Assembly (NCBI GenBank): GCA_900470445.1
Contig: UCAU01000014.1
Span: 1-64,000, forward strand
From: Hyphomicrobiales bacterium
GTDB taxonomy: Bacteria; Pseudomonadota; Alphaproteobacteria; Rhizobiales; Devosiaceae
Direction of reading: 5' to 3'
Length of the DNA: 64,000 nt
Below the pieces are notes generated by a model. The model worked only from the letters and a program-made list of their open reading frames with translations, had not been told where the DNA came from and did no database searches. A program made the position numbers and the translations under genes. This document shows, piece after piece, positions 25,940 to 35,968 of the stretch (within the stretch, counting starts at the first letter, position 1; each line of letters begins with the position of its first letter).

Positions 25940-25964
25940 GCGGCGCCCCTTAAGGTGGCGCCGC
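25940..25964 (+). promoter_or_regulatory. Hairpin before the alpha-2-macroglobulin gene
   Basis: GCGGCGCC (25940-25947) pairs perfectly with GGCGCCGC (25957-25964), with CC/GG extending the stem inside the loop. It ends 27 bases before the ATG at 25992 and has no T-run, so it may shape translation of the very long downstream message or end the Nudix transcript. Confidence 0.4.
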
Positions 25965-25991
25965 GAGTATGCGTTGGGAGAGGGCTGGGGT

Positions 25992-28900
25992 ATGGGCAAG
26001 CTGGGGGCGTTGCGCTGGTTGGGCGCGGCTGTGCTGATGGGGCTCAGCCTCGTGAGCGCGCAGGCGGCGGACGTCAAGGTGACGGTGCTGGAAAACACCG
26101 ACCTGCCGGGGTTCGATTATTCGATCCTCAGGGATACCGATCTCGATGCCTGCCGCGGCGCCTGTGTGGATGACAATATCTGCCGCGCCTTCACCTTCAA
26201 TGCGCAGTCCAATTGGTGTTTCCTCAAGGGCGACACCAATGAAATCGCCGAATTTGCCGGGGCCACTTCGGGCCGTGTGAGCCGGGCGCCGACGCCCGCT
26301 GCCACCGAGGCCGCGCGCCAGGCCGAATTGCCGTTTCCGCCGCAGGATCTGATCTCGCAGGCCAAGAGCTTTGCCTCGGGGCTGCCCAGCACCGACGCGC
26401 CGCCGCCCAAGACCAGCTATGCCGATCTGGTCGCGGCTGCCGAGCAGGCCGTGGCCGAGGAAAATCCGGCTGGCGCCATTGTGGCGTTCCGGCAGGCTTT
26501 GGCGATCAATGCCAATGACCGGGCCGTCTGGCAGGCGCTGGCCGATGTGGCGCTGGCCCGGGCCAAGGCGGTGGCCGGGCAATCCGAGGGCGACAATAGC
26601 TATGATCTGGCCTCGACCGGCACGTCGGCGGCGATGAATGCCTTCCTGCGTTCGACCGAGCGGGACGACCGCGCCATGGCGCTCAAGTCTCTGGCCGAAG
26701 GCATGGCCTATCGCGAAATGTGGCGCGAGGTGATTGCCACCTATCGCGCGAGCCTGGCGCTGGCGCCGAGCAAGCAATTGCAGGCCGAGCTGGATGATGT
26801 GATTGCCCAGCATGGCTTCCGCGTGACCAGCCATGAAGTGGATGCCGAATCCGCCTCGCCGCGCATCTGCGTGGTGTTTTCCGATCCGCTGCCCTCGGGC
26901 AGCACGGACCTGTCCGGTTATATCGTGGTGCCCAATGCGCCGCAGGCGGCCATTGAAACCGAGCAGAGCCAGATTTGTATCGATGGGGTGCAGCATGGCG
27001 CCCGCTATGCCATTCAGCTGCGGGCGGGCCTGCCGTCGGCCGATGGCGAAACGCTGCGCAAGGACGTCAAGCTCGACGTCTATGTGCCCGATCGTTCGCC
27101 TTTCGTGGCCTTTGCCAATAATGCCTATGTGATGCCGGCCGGCTTGGGCGGCGGACTGCCGATCACTTCGGTCAATGCCGAAACCGCCGATGTGATGATC
27201 TATCGCATCGGGGATAGGTCCATCGCCGCCGCCGTGCGCGACGGGATTTTCCAGGGCTCGCTGACCGGCTATTCGGCCGAAAATGTCGCCGATCAGTACG
27301 GCGAAAAGATCTGGGACGGGAAGGTGGACCTCGCCAAGGGGGCGGCCAATGCGCTGACCACCACGGCCATTCCGGTTGCCGATGTGCTCAAGGACATTCC
27401 GCCCGGCGCCTATGTGGTGACCGCCAAGGTGGCCGATAGCGAAGCCGATTATTGGGATAGCCTGGCCACGCAATGGTTCATCGTGTCCAATCTGGGGCTG
27501 ACCACGATTGCGGGCGATGATGGCGTGCATGCCTTTGTGCGCGGGCTGGGCGATGCCAAGCCGATCGCGGGCGTCGATGTGCGGCTGGTCGCGGTCAATA
27601 ATGAAATATTGGGCGAAGGCGTCACCGATGCCGATGGCCGTGCGGTGTTTGCGCCGGGCCTGGCGCGCGGCACGGGCGGCAAGGCGCCGCAATTGCTGGT
27701 CGCTGAAACCAAGGATGGCGATTACGCTTTCCTCGATCTGTCCAAACCCGCTTTCGATCTGACCGACCGCGGTGTCGAGGGCCGGCCGTCGCCGGGTCCG
27801 CTGGATCTGTTTGCCACCACGGAACGCGGTGTCTATCGACCGGGTGAGACGGTTTATCTGACGGCTTTGTTGCGCGACGCGCGGGCGCAGGCGGTCAAGG
27901 ATATGCCGCTGACCATGGAAGTCGAGCGGCCGGATGGCGTGGTCGCAACCCGCGATGTGCTGCGCGATGGCGGAGCGGGGGGCTATTTCACCGCGCTGCC
28001 CATGGTGGGCGACGCGATGCGTGGCTCCTGGACGGTGCGGCTTTATGCTGATCCCAAGGCGGCGGCGCTGACCAGCGTGGCCTTCCTCGTCGAGGATTTC
28101 GAGCCCGAGCGCTTGGCTTTTGACATTACCGCGCCCGATGCACCCGTGGAAACGGGCGTCGAGACCGCCATCGATGTCACCGCGAAATATCTCTATGGCG
28201 CCACGGCGCCTGGCCTGGCGGTGGAAGCCGATGCGGTGCTGCGGCCCCGTACCACGCTTGAGCAATTCCCCGGCTATACCTTTGGCCGCGAAGACGACAC
28301 GATCGAAACCAATCGCGAGCCGCTGGGCGTGGTTGGCACGACTGATGAAGCCGGCAAGGCGGTCGCCGCTGTCGTGCTGCCCGAGCCGCAATCCACCACG
28401 CGGCCGCTCGAAGCCCAGATCATTCTGCGGCTGGTCGATACCAATGGCCGCACGGTCGAGCGCTCGCTGACCCGTCCGGTGCTGGCCGATGTCGACCGGA
28501 TCGGCATCAAGCCGGCCTTTACCGACGCGACGGGCTTGGGCGAAGGATCCAAGGCGGAATTCGATATCGTCGCCGTGTCGCCGCAGGGCGAAGCGATTGC
28601 CAAGACAGGCCTGACCTGGACGCTGTCGCGCATCGAAACCAATTACCAATGGTATCGCGATGGCAGCAGCTGGAAATGGGAAGCCATTACTACGACGCGC
28701 GAAGCGGCCAATGGCACGCTGGACACGGTCGCGGGTGGTCCCGCCCGCATCGGGGCCAATGTGAATTGGGGCCGTTACCAGCTCGAAATCGAAAGCGCTG
28801 GGCCCAATCCGACCTCGTCGACCTACGAATTCTATGCCGGCTATTATTATGCCGATGCCGGCAGCGACACGCCGGATACGCTGCAGGTGGCGCTGGACAA

Positions 28901-31490
28901 GCCGGCCTATCGCGTCGGTGACACCGCCAATCTCAAGCTCGATCCGCAATTTGCCGGCACGGCGCTGGTGATGGTGGTGGATAACCGCATCATCGATATG
29001 GTTGCTGTCGAAGTGCCAGAAGGCGGCATGACTGTGCCGCTGCAGGTCACCGAGCAATGGGGGCCGGGCGCCTATGTGACGGCGGTGCTGTATCGGCCGT
29101 CCGACGCCAATGAAAAGCGCATGCCGGCGCGGGCATTGGGCCTGGCCTTTGCCGATGTCGAGCCGGGCGATCTCAAGCTCGCCACGACCATTGACGCGCC
29201 CAAGGAAACGCTGCCGCGCCAGAGCTTCACCGCCACGGTCAAGCTGGGCAATGTGGCGGCCGGGCAGCAGGCCTATGTGGCCGTTGCCGCGGTCGATCTG
29301 GGCATTCTCAATCTCACCAATTTCAAGGTGCCGGCGCCTGATGACTGGTATTTCGGCCAGCGTCAGCTCGGCATGGAAATCCGCGATCTCTATGGTCTGC
29401 TGATCGACCCGACCCAGGGTCTACCCGGCGCGATGCGTTCGGGCGGCGATGGCGGGGCGTCCCGTCTGGGCACACCGCCGCCGACTTCGGTGCTGGTGGC
29501 TTTGCATTCGGGTATCGTCAAGGTCGATGCTGAGGGCAATGCGACCGTCATCTTCGAAATGCCGGACTTTTCCGGCACGGTGCGGCTGATGGCCATGGCC
29601 TGGACCGACACGGCGGTCGGCCATGCTTCGGCCGATGTCATCGTGCGCGACCCGGTCGTGGTGACGCTGAGCCCGCCGCGTTTCCTGCGGGTGGGGGATG
29701 AGTCGCGCCTGCTGGTTGAGGTCAACAATGTCAGCGGTGCCGCCGGCAGCTATGGCATTGCGCTGAGCACCGGGCAGGGGATTTCGACCGATGCGGAAAA
29801 TACCGATGTCGAACTGGCCCAGGGTGCGCGGACGTCGCTCGACCTGAGCCTGACCGGTACGGGGATTGGCGATTGGCCGGTGGTGTTGACCATTACCGCG
29901 CCCGATGGCTCGATCCAGAAGAAAGAGCTGACGCTGGGCGTCCGCGCCACCAGTGGGCCGGTGACCACCAGCCGGTTGATCCCGCTGCCGGCGGGGCAGA
30001 CGGTGCGCATCGAGGACGGCTATTTCGATAGCTATATGGCCAATACCGGCGCGCTCACGCTCGCCATTGGTCCGCTGGCGCGTCTGGATGTACCAAGCCT
30101 GCTGCTCTCGCTTGATCGCTACCCTTATGGGTGCGCCGAGCAGACCTCGAGCCGTGCCCTGCCGCTGCTGTATCTGAATGAAGTGGCAAGCATGATCGGG
30201 GTGGGCAGTGACGACAAGCTCAACGAGACGGTGACCAAGGCCATTGCCTCGACCCTTGCCAAGCAGACCTCCACCGGCGGTTTTGGCCTGTGGGGTCCGT
30301 TCGATGGCGGGGATCTGTGGCTGGATGCCTATGTCACCGATTTCCTGATCCGGGCCAAGGCGGAAGGCTATGCCGTGCCCGAGGATGCCATGACCATGGC
30401 GCTGGATAACCTTTCCAACCAGGTGTCCTACGCCACCGATTTCGACAATGGCGGGGAAGCCATTGCCTATGCGCTGCACGATCTGGCCCGCGCCGGCCGT
30501 GCCGCCATTGGCGATCTGCGCTATTATCTCGAAGCCCGGCTCGACGCCTTCGCTTCGCCGCTGGCCAAGGCCCAGCTCGGCGCGGCTCTGGCGCTTTATG
30601 GCGATAGCACCCGCTCGGAAACCGCCTTCCTCGCTGCCGTCGAGGATCTGCGCAAGGCCGAGCAGCCCAATCGCTATCGCTCCGATTATGGGAGCCTCTT
30701 GCGTGACACGGCGGGCGTGCTGACGCTGGCCGCCGAGTTCAAGCCGGCCGGCGTGGATATTGGTGCGCTTACCAGCCAATTGGCCAAGCTGCGGGATCGG
30801 GCGCGCTATACCTCGACCCAGGAAGACAGCTGGACGCTGCTGGCTGCGGCCGCAGTGGGTCGCGATAGTGCCGATGGCTCCATAGCGGTGAACGGGGAGG
30901 CGCTGACCGGCCCGGTCTATCGGCGCTTTGATCAGGAAGAGCTGGAGGCTGCTCCCGTCGAGATCACCAATAATGGTGCGACCGATACGGAAGCCAAGGT
31001 GACGGTGACAGCCATTCCGCTGACGCCGCCGCCGGTTTCGAGCAATGGCTTTATCATCACGCGGGAATATTTCCTGCCGGATGGCACGAGCGTTGATCCG
31101 CAGGATGCGCCAATCGCCCAGAATGAGCGGCTGGTGGTGTTGCTGACGGTCAAGCCGCAGCATCTGGGCTCGGGGCAATATGTGATTGCCGATCCGCTGC
31201 CGGCGGGTTTCGAAATCGAAAACCCGGACCTGTCGGCGGGCGAGGGCGTGTCCGATTTCGCCTGGCTCACGGTGGATGCGCCGACCCATGTGGAATCGCG
31301 CACCGACCAGTTCGTCGCGGCCTTCCGCTATTTCTCCGATATCGGGACGTTCAAGACCGCCTACATGGTCCGCGCTGTTTCGCCGGGCAGTTTCACCCTG
31401 CCGGGCGCGACGGTGGAGGATATGTACCGGCCTGAATTCCGCGGCAATACCGCCGCGGGCCGCATCGAGGTCACCCAAGCGGGACAATGA
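25992..31490 (+). CDS. Alpha-2-macroglobulin family protein with N-terminal PAN-type domain
   Basis: A 1832-residue envelope protein. A signal peptide (LGAAVLMGLSLVSAQA) is followed by a cysteine-containing PAN/apple-like region (about 30-90), a helical linker, then macroglobulin domains. The thioester motif CAEQ is at C1381 to Q1384 in YPYGCAEQTSS, inside the complement-like helical domain. Bacterial members are thought to trap proteases in the periplasm and protect the envelope. The ATG at 25992 is preferred to a TTG at 25974. It overlaps the penicillin-binding protein 1C gene by ATGA, the usual yfhM-pbpC pairing. Confidence 0.93.
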   Translation: MGKLGALRWLGAAVLMGLSLVSAQAADVKVTVLENTDLPGFDYSILRDTDLDACRGACVDDNICRAFTFNAQSNWCFLKGDTNEIAEFAGATSGRVSRAPTPAATEAARQAELPFPPQDLISQAKSFASGLPSTDAPPPKTSYADLVAAAEQAVAEENPAGAIVAFRQALAINANDRAVWQALADVALARAKAVAGQSEGDNSYDLASTGTSAAMNAFLRSTERDDRAMALKSLAEGMAYREMWREVIATYRASLALAPSKQLQAELDDVIAQHGFRVTSHEVDAESASPRICVVFSDPLPSGSTDLSGYIVVPNAPQAAIETEQSQICIDGVQHGARYAIQLRAGLPSADGETLRKDVKLDVYVPDRSPFVAFANNAYVMPAGLGGGLPITSVNAETADVMIYRIGDRSIAAAVRDGIFQGSLTGYSAENVADQYGEKIWDGKVDLAKGAANALTTTAIPVADVLKDIPPGAYVVTAKVADSEADYWDSLATQWFIVSNLGLTTIAGDDGVHAFVRGLGDAKPIAGVDVRLVAVNNEILGEGVTDADGRAVFAPGLARGTGGKAPQLLVAETKDGDYAFLDLSKPAFDLTDRGVEGRPSPGPLDLFATTERGVYRPGETVYLTALLRDARAQAVKDMPLTMEVERPDGVVATRDVLRDGGAGGYFTALPMVGDAMRGSWTVRLYADPKAAALTSVAFLVEDFEPERLAFDITAPDAPVETGVETAIDVTAKYLYGATAPGLAVEADAVLRPRTTLEQFPGYTFGREDDTIETNREPLGVVGTTDEAGKAVAAVVLPEPQSTTRPLEAQIILRLVDTNGRTVERSLTRPVLADVDRIGIKPAFTDATGLGEGSKAEFDIVAVSPQGEAIAKTGLTWTLSRIETNYQWYRDGSSWKWEAITTTREAANGTLDTVAGGPARIGANVNWGRYQLEIESAGPNPTSSTYEFYAGYYYADAGSDTPDTLQVALDKPAYRVGDTANLKLDPQFAGTALVMVVDNRIIDMVAVEVPEGGMTVPLQVTEQWGPGAYVTAVLYRPSDANEKRMPARALGLAFADVEPGDLKLATTIDAPKETLPRQSFTATVKLGNVAAGQQAYVAVAAVDLGILNLTNFKVPAPDDWYFGQRQLGMEIRDLYGLLIDPTQGLPGAMRSGGDGGASRLGTPPPTSVLVALHSGIVKVDAEGNATVIFEMPDFSGTVRLMAMAWTDTAVGHASADVIVRDPVVVTLSPPRFLRVGDESRLLVEVNNVSGAAGSYGIALSTGQGISTDAENTDVELAQGARTSLDLSLTGTGIGDWPVVLTITAPDGSIQKKELTLGVRATSGPVTTSRLIPLPAGQTVRIEDGYFDSYMANTGALTLAIGPLARLDVPSLLLSLDRYPYGCAEQTSSRALPLLYLNEVASMIGVGSDDKLNETVTKAIASTLAKQTSTGGFGLWGPFDGGDLWLDAYVTDFLIRAKAEGYAVPEDAMTMALDNLSNQVSYATDFDNGGEAIAYALHDLARAGRAAIGDLRYYLEARLDAFASPLAKAQLGAALALYGDSTRSETAFLAAVEDLRKAEQPNRYRSDYGSLLRDTAGVLTLAAEFKPAGVDIGALTSQLAKLRDRARYTSTQEDSWTLLAAAAVGRDSADGSIAVNGEALTGPVYRRFDQEELEAAPVEITNNGATDTEAKVTVTAIPLTPPPVSSNGFIITREYFLPDGTSVDPQDAPIAQNERLVVLLTVKPQHLGSGQYVIADPLPAGFEIENPDLSAGEGVSDFAWLTVDAPTHVESRTDQFVAAFRYFSDIGTFKTAYMVRAVSPGSFTLPGATVEDMYRPEFRGNTAAGRIEVTQAGQ

Positions 31491-33619
31491 ATGAGGCGGG
31501 CGCCATTGCTGCACGCAAAGCTCCGCGCTGGCGGCGGGTGGCGCTTGTCGCCTGCCTCGTCGCTGGCGGGGTGCTGGCCGGCGGCACGATCTATGTCCGT
31601 ACAGTGATCGGGGAGATTGCTGCGACGCTGCCGGTTTTGCCTGATCTGGCGACCATGCCGGTATCGGTGGCGGTGGTGGATCGGGACGGGCAATTGCTGC
31701 GGCCGTTCACCACCAAGGATGGGCGTTGGCGGCTGCCCGTCACCACGGCGCAGGTCGATCGGCGGTTTCTGGATATGCTGGTCGCCTATGAGGATCGCGG
31801 CTTTGCCGGTCACCATGGCGTTGAATGGGGCTCCATGCTGCGCGCGGCGGGACAGTATGTGGGGGCAGGGGGCAATATCGTCTCGGGCGGCTCGACGCTG
31901 ACCATGCAGGTGGCGCGGCTGATCGAGGGCGCGCCCACACGAAATCTCTGGGGCAAGCTGCGGCAGATGGTGCATGCCGACAGTCTCGAACGGCAATTGA
32001 GCAAGGACCAGATCCTCAATCTCTACCTGACGCTGGCGCCCTATGGCGGCAATATCGAGGGCATTCGTGCGGCGAGCCTTGCCTATTTCGGCAAGGAGCC
32101 GACGCGGCTGACCACGGCCGAGGCGGCTTTGCTGGTCGCCCTGCCGCAATCGCCCGAAGCGCGACGGCCTGATCGTGACCCCGATGCCGCGCGCCGCAGC
32201 CGCGACATGGTGCTGGACCGGCTGGTCAGTGCCGGCGCCATTGCTGCGGAGGAGGCGGAAGCGGCCAAGCAGGAGCCTATCCCTACGGCGCGCAAGCAAT
32301 TCCCCATGCTGGCCAGCCATATGGCCGAGCAGGCCTTGCGGGCGCAGCCGGGCATGCGCCAGATCGGCTTGACGGTGGACAAAAGATTGCAGGATGCGCT
32401 GGAGCGGCTGGGTGCTGCCCGTGCCCGCCAGATCGATCCTAAAGTGTCCGTCGCCATCGTCGCTGCCGATATCCAGACCGGGGAAATCCTCGCTTCGGTC
32501 GGCTCGGCAGGTCTGTTCAATGCCGATAGCGCCGGCTATGTCGACATGACCAGTGCCATTCGCTCGCCCGGTTCGACGCTCAAGCCGCTGATTTATGGCC
32601 TCGCCTTCGAACTAGGCCTCGCCCATCCCGAAAGCCTGATCGAAGACCGGCCGACCGCCTTTGGCGGTTATGTGCCGGTCAATTTCGACGGCTTCAGCCG
32701 GGGCACGGTGACGGTGCGGCAGGCACTGACCGAATCGCTCAATATTCCGGCCGTCGTGGTGCTCGACGCGGTGGGACCGTCGCGGCTGATTTCGCGGATG
32801 AAGCGGGCATATGCCGATCCGCGCCTGCCGGTGAATACAGCGCCGAGCCTTGCCGTGGGGCTGGGTGGCGTGGGCATTTCGCTGCGCGATCTGGTGTCCA
32901 TCTATGGCGCCATTGCCCGCGGCGGCTCGCCGGTGCGGCTACGCGATGGGGTCAAGCCCGATACGACATTGGCGTTCGAAAAGCCGCCGCCGGTGCTTGA
33001 TCCGGTCGCGGCCTGGTATGTCGCCGATATCTTGGCCGATGTGCCGCCGCCGCTGAATGGTTCACCCGGCCGTATCGCCTACAAGACCGGCACGTCCTAT
33101 GGCTATCGCGATGCCTGGGCCATCGGGTTTGACGGCAAGACGGTGATCGGCGTCTGGGTCGGCAGGCCTGATGGTGCGCCGGTGCCGGGGCTGTCGGGCA
33201 TTATCGGTGCCGCGCCGATCCTGTTCGAGAGTTTCGATCGGTTGGGAAGTCGCACAGCGCCGTTGCGCAAGGCGCCGCCGGGCGTGCTGTTTGCTTCCAA
33301 CACCCAATTGCCCGCGCCGCTGCGCCGCTTCCGCCATCCCAATGAAGATGTCGTGGCGCGCGATGCTGCGCCCAAGATCGCCTTTCCGGCCGACGGGGTC
33401 GATGTCGATCTGGGGCTGGCTTCGGGCAGCGCGGCTTCGCTCATGGTCAAGGTGCGCGACGGGGTGCCGCCCTTCACCTTCTTTGCCAATGGCGCGCCGT
33501 TTGGTCGGTCGGCTTTCGCCCGCCAGAACGCCTGGCAGCCGGATGGAGCGGGCTATGTGACGCTCTCGGTGGTGGATGCCGAGGGGCGAGGGGACAAGGT
33601 TACGGTGTTTTTGAACTGA
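31487..33619 (+). CDS. pbpC: Penicillin-binding protein 1C
   Basis: A 710-residue bifunctional peptidoglycan synthase. A membrane anchor near residues 17-40 is followed by the GT51 glycosyltransferase domain (AYEDRGFAGHHGVEWGSMLR, GGSTLTMQVAR). The transpeptidase domain has STLK with the active serine, SLN and KTGTS, and a C-terminal beta domain (about 620-710) is typical of PBP1C. It is translationally coupled to the alpha-2-macroglobulin gene, fitting the idea that the pair repairs and guards a damaged envelope. A strong terminator follows. Confidence 0.94.
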   Translation: MNEAGAIAARKAPRWRRVALVACLVAGGVLAGGTIYVRTVIGEIAATLPVLPDLATMPVSVAVVDRDGQLLRPFTTKDGRWRLPVTTAQVDRRFLDMLVAYEDRGFAGHHGVEWGSMLRAAGQYVGAGGNIVSGGSTLTMQVARLIEGAPTRNLWGKLRQMVHADSLERQLSKDQILNLYLTLAPYGGNIEGIRAASLAYFGKEPTRLTTAEAALLVALPQSPEARRPDRDPDAARRSRDMVLDRLVSAGAIAAEEAEAAKQEPIPTARKQFPMLASHMAEQALRAQPGMRQIGLTVDKRLQDALERLGAARARQIDPKVSVAIVAADIQTGEILASVGSAGLFNADSAGYVDMTSAIRSPGSTLKPLIYGLAFELGLAHPESLIEDRPTAFGGYVPVNFDGFSRGTVTVRQALTESLNIPAVVVLDAVGPSRLISRMKRAYADPRLPVNTAPSLAVGLGGVGISLRDLVSIYGAIARGGSPVRLRDGVKPDTTLAFEKPPPVLDPVAAWYVADILADVPPPLNGSPGRIAYKTGTSYGYRDAWAIGFDGKTVIGVWVGRPDGAPVPGLSGIIGAAPILFESFDRLGSRTAPLRKAPPGVLFASNTQLPAPLRRFRHPNEDVVARDAAPKIAFPADGVDVDLGLASGSAASLMVKVRDGVPPFTFFANGAPFGRSAFARQNAWQPDGAGYVTLSVVDAEGRGDKVTVFLN

Positions 33620-33663
33620 GGGGTGTGTTGGTCCCAACGCCTCCCCAGTGAGTGAGCATGCAA

Positions 33664-33699
33664 AAAGCCCCGGATTTTTCATCCGGGGCTTTGGTTTTT
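33664..33699. terminator. Bidirectional rho-independent terminator
   Basis: AAAGCCCCGGAT (33664-33675) and ATCCGGGGCTTT (33681-33692) form a perfect 12-bp stem with a 5-base loop. T-runs occur on both sides (GGTTTTTA on plus; TTTTTG on minus). It lies between convergent pbpC and the heme receptor gene, whose stop is at 33698-33700, and serves both. Confidence 0.9.
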
Positions 33700-35767
33700 A
33701 CCAGTCAAACTGCTTGGCCAGGGTCACCTTGAAGGTGCGGCCGAGTGAGCGGTCGGGGGTCTGGTTGTCGCGGTAATCGACGTTGAAGATGTTGTCGATG
33801 CCGAAGCGCAACTCGGAGCCTTGCAGCGGGCCGGTGGTTGGCTTCCAGGAGGTGAACAGATCGAGCGTGCTGTAGGCGGGGGTTCCGCTGGATCCGGCTA
33901 TTGCCGGCGTCACGCCCGTTTCGGTCGATGCCGCGAACGTGGCCTTGATGCCATACTCAATTCCATATTCCGGCTCGCGACCCCCGACGGTAACCACCAG
34001 CTTGTGGGCAGGGATGGAAGTGAGCGCAGCGCCGGTCAAATCGTTCTTGCCGACCGTTGCGGTATAGGCGACGCGGCCGAACAAGCGTTCGGATTCGTAG
34101 GCGCCCTCCACTTCCACACCATAGATCGTGGCTTCCCCGATATTGCGATAGTAGGGGTTGCCGGGAACGCTTGGTGAAGACTCGATCATGTTAGTCAATT
34201 CGCTATAGAAGCCGGTGACCTTGACGCTGGCCTGGTCGCCGTCCTGGATCAGTTCGTAACCGGACAGCGCGAAGCCGGCTTCGTAATTGTTGGAGCTTTC
34301 CTTTTCGAGGCCCAGGCTGGGGCCCTTGGTTGCATTGTATTGGTAAAGCTCATCCAGCGTTGGCAGGCGTTCGGTGTGAGCGACCGAGCCGAAGATCGAG
34401 AAATTCTCGTTGATATCGTAGAGAGCGGCGATCTTGGGTGAGAGGGCGACGTCATCGATGTTGCGCTCGCCCTTGGTGGTTTCTTCCGGCCGCTGCCAGA
34501 CGAAATCGGCACGACCGCCTGTGATGATGGTCAGGCGATCGTCATAGATGGCCTCGTTCTGCACGAAGACGCCAAGTCTTGTGTCGGTGCCTTCCGGATG
34601 GGTGGTGATCGGGGTGTCAGTGCCAGTCGCCGTACTGAAGGCAATGCGATCCTGGTAGCTGGTCTGCACGCCATAGGTCAGGTAATGTGTCCAGTCTCCG
34701 AGATCGAATTCTGAAGTGTTCTGGATATTGCCCTGCCAAGTGCGGTAGCCGTATTCAGCCTCTGCAAAGCCACCCAACGGGGAGCCGGTCTGGGTCACAT
34801 AAGTGTCCGAGAATGACAAGTTGGCCTTGAGGTCAACCCAAGGATTGTCGCTGTCGGCATTTTCGTAGCTCAATACGGCTGTTTGATCGACGACCGTGCG
34901 ATCGACAAGGCCGAACATCGCGGATGTGCCGGTCTGGGCGTAATCCTGCTGGTCCGCATCGCTGCTCCAGCGCTGATAGGAGAGGCGCAGTACCTGCTCG
35001 TCATTGTCGCCAAAGCGGGCCGTGCCCTTGATCAGGCCCGACAGCGCATCGAAGTCGGAGCCGGACAGCGTACCGCCATTGGCCAGGTCGTACTCTTCCG
35101 AACGGCGCCAATTGCCGGCGGCCAACACGTCGAAGCTTTCATTGACGCGCTGGGCGACAATGCCTGAAACCAAAGTGCCATCGCCATTGGAGCTGTACTG
35201 GGTCTTGAGGCGGGCAGCGCCGGTATGGCCCTCGGTAATGAAGTCTGAGGCGTCCTTGGTGGTGAAGTTGATCACCCCGCCCAAGGCGCCCGAGCCATAA
35301 AGCGTTGAGGACGCCGGGCCGCGCAGCACTTCGACTTGCTTGTAAAGCTCGGGATCGGAGAAGAACGAGCCCATGCGGTATTGCTCGTAGAACTTCTTGG
35401 CGCCATCGACAGTGACGATGATACGCGCTTCGTCGCCCGAGGTTTCGGCCGTGCCGATGCCGCGGATGTTGAAGGATTCGCCGAAAACGCGGTCCGAGCC
35501 GATGATGGTGACGCCGGGTACGGTACTCAGCACCTCGCCGATGCTCGTCGCCTGCACGGCGTCGATATCGTCCTGATTGACCACCGTCACGGCCTGCGGG
35601 GTGTCGATGGCGATCTTGGGCGCCCCCGCCCCGATCACCAGACGCTCCAGCATCGTGATATTGCTTGCATTCGTGGTGGTGGCTTGGGCGAACGCCGCCC
35701 CCATCCCAACCACACTCAACGCCGCGCCGCACATCAGTGCAGCCGCATGCGACCTGACCAGCCCCAT
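33698..35767 (-). CDS. TonB-dependent heme/hemoglobin receptor
   Basis: A 689-residue outer-membrane receptor. A signal peptide ends near GAAFAQA. The plug domain (about 50-160) has VTVVNQDDIDAVQATSIGEVL and VEVLRGPASSTLYGSGALGG, and a beta-barrel runs to the terminal aromatic residue (KQFDW). It is divergent from hemP-hmuSTUV and shares a promoter gap with two iron-regulator boxes, so heme or hemoglobin is the likely ligand. GGAGT precedes the ATG at 35767. It needs the ExbB/ExbD/TonB set encoded at 40462-42558. Confidence 0.9.
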   Translation of the reverse strand: MGLVRSHAAALMCGAALSVVGMGAAFAQATTTNASNITMLERLVIGAGAPKIAIDTPQAVTVVNQDDIDAVQATSIGEVLSTVPGVTIIGSDRVFGESFNIRGIGTAETSGDEARIIVTVDGAKKFYEQYRMGSFFSDPELYKQVEVLRGPASSTLYGSGALGGVINFTTKDASDFITEGHTGAARLKTQYSSNGDGTLVSGIVAQRVNESFDVLAAGNWRRSEEYDLANGGTLSGSDFDALSGLIKGTARFGDNDEQVLRLSYQRWSSDADQQDYAQTGTSAMFGLVDRTVVDQTAVLSYENADSDNPWVDLKANLSFSDTYVTQTGSPLGGFAEAEYGYRTWQGNIQNTSEFDLGDWTHYLTYGVQTSYQDRIAFSTATGTDTPITTHPEGTDTRLGVFVQNEAIYDDRLTIITGGRADFVWQRPEETTKGERNIDDVALSPKIAALYDINENFSIFGSVAHTERLPTLDELYQYNATKGPSLGLEKESSNNYEAGFALSGYELIQDGDQASVKVTGFYSELTNMIESSPSVPGNPYYRNIGEATIYGVEVEGAYESERLFGRVAYTATVGKNDLTGAALTSIPAHKLVVTVGGREPEYGIEYGIKATFAASTETGVTPAIAGSSGTPAYSTLDLFTSWKPTTGPLQGSELRFGIDNIFNVDYRDNQTPDRSLGRTFKVTLAKQFDW

Positions 35768-35846
35768 TGTTAACTCCAGTAGTCTGTTTTTGGTTTGTCG
35801 GTTTTGGCTGGCGGCTGGCTGGCTGTTCGTGACCGGGTCTTTAAGC

Positions 35847-35861
35847 TGACTCTTAAAATCA
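35847..35861. promoter_or_regulatory. RirA-type iron box (TGA-N9-TCA), copy 1
   Basis: TGACTCTTAAAATCA fits the TGA-N9-TCA pattern of the IRO box bound by RirA, the iron-sulfur iron regulator of Hyphomicrobiales. It lies on the receptor side of the divergent gap, 79 bases upstream of the receptor start at 35767. Confidence 0.6.
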
Positions 35862-35884
35862 CCTATTGCGTCCTGTAATTAACA

Positions 35885-35899
35885 TGACTAGTAGAGTCA
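35885..35899. promoter_or_regulatory. RirA-type iron box (TGA-N9-TCA), copy 2
   Basis: TGACTAGTAGAGTCA is a near-perfect palindrome (TGACT/AGTCA arms) of the same TGA-N9-TCA form. It lies 69 bases upstream of hemP and 38 bases from the first box, so each divergent promoter may have its own site. Confidence 0.62.
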
Positions 35900-35968
35900 A
35901 GAAACTATGGACAGATCGGCCGCCGCTGTCAGGCACAGCCAAGCCACTGATCCGACGAGACATTAGTG

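Noticed and set aside
25950-29057. A 1035-codon open frame on the minus strand opposite the alpha-2-macroglobulin gene
   Set aside because: The plus-strand protein has a signal peptide, conserved domains and the thioester motif, while this frame reads as His/Arg/Gly-rich text with no domain. It arises from high GC codon bias.
29421-31514. A 697-codon open frame on the minus strand
   Set aside because: It is opposite the C-terminal half of the same alpha-2-macroglobulin gene and shows the same His/Arg/Gln-rich composition without motifs.
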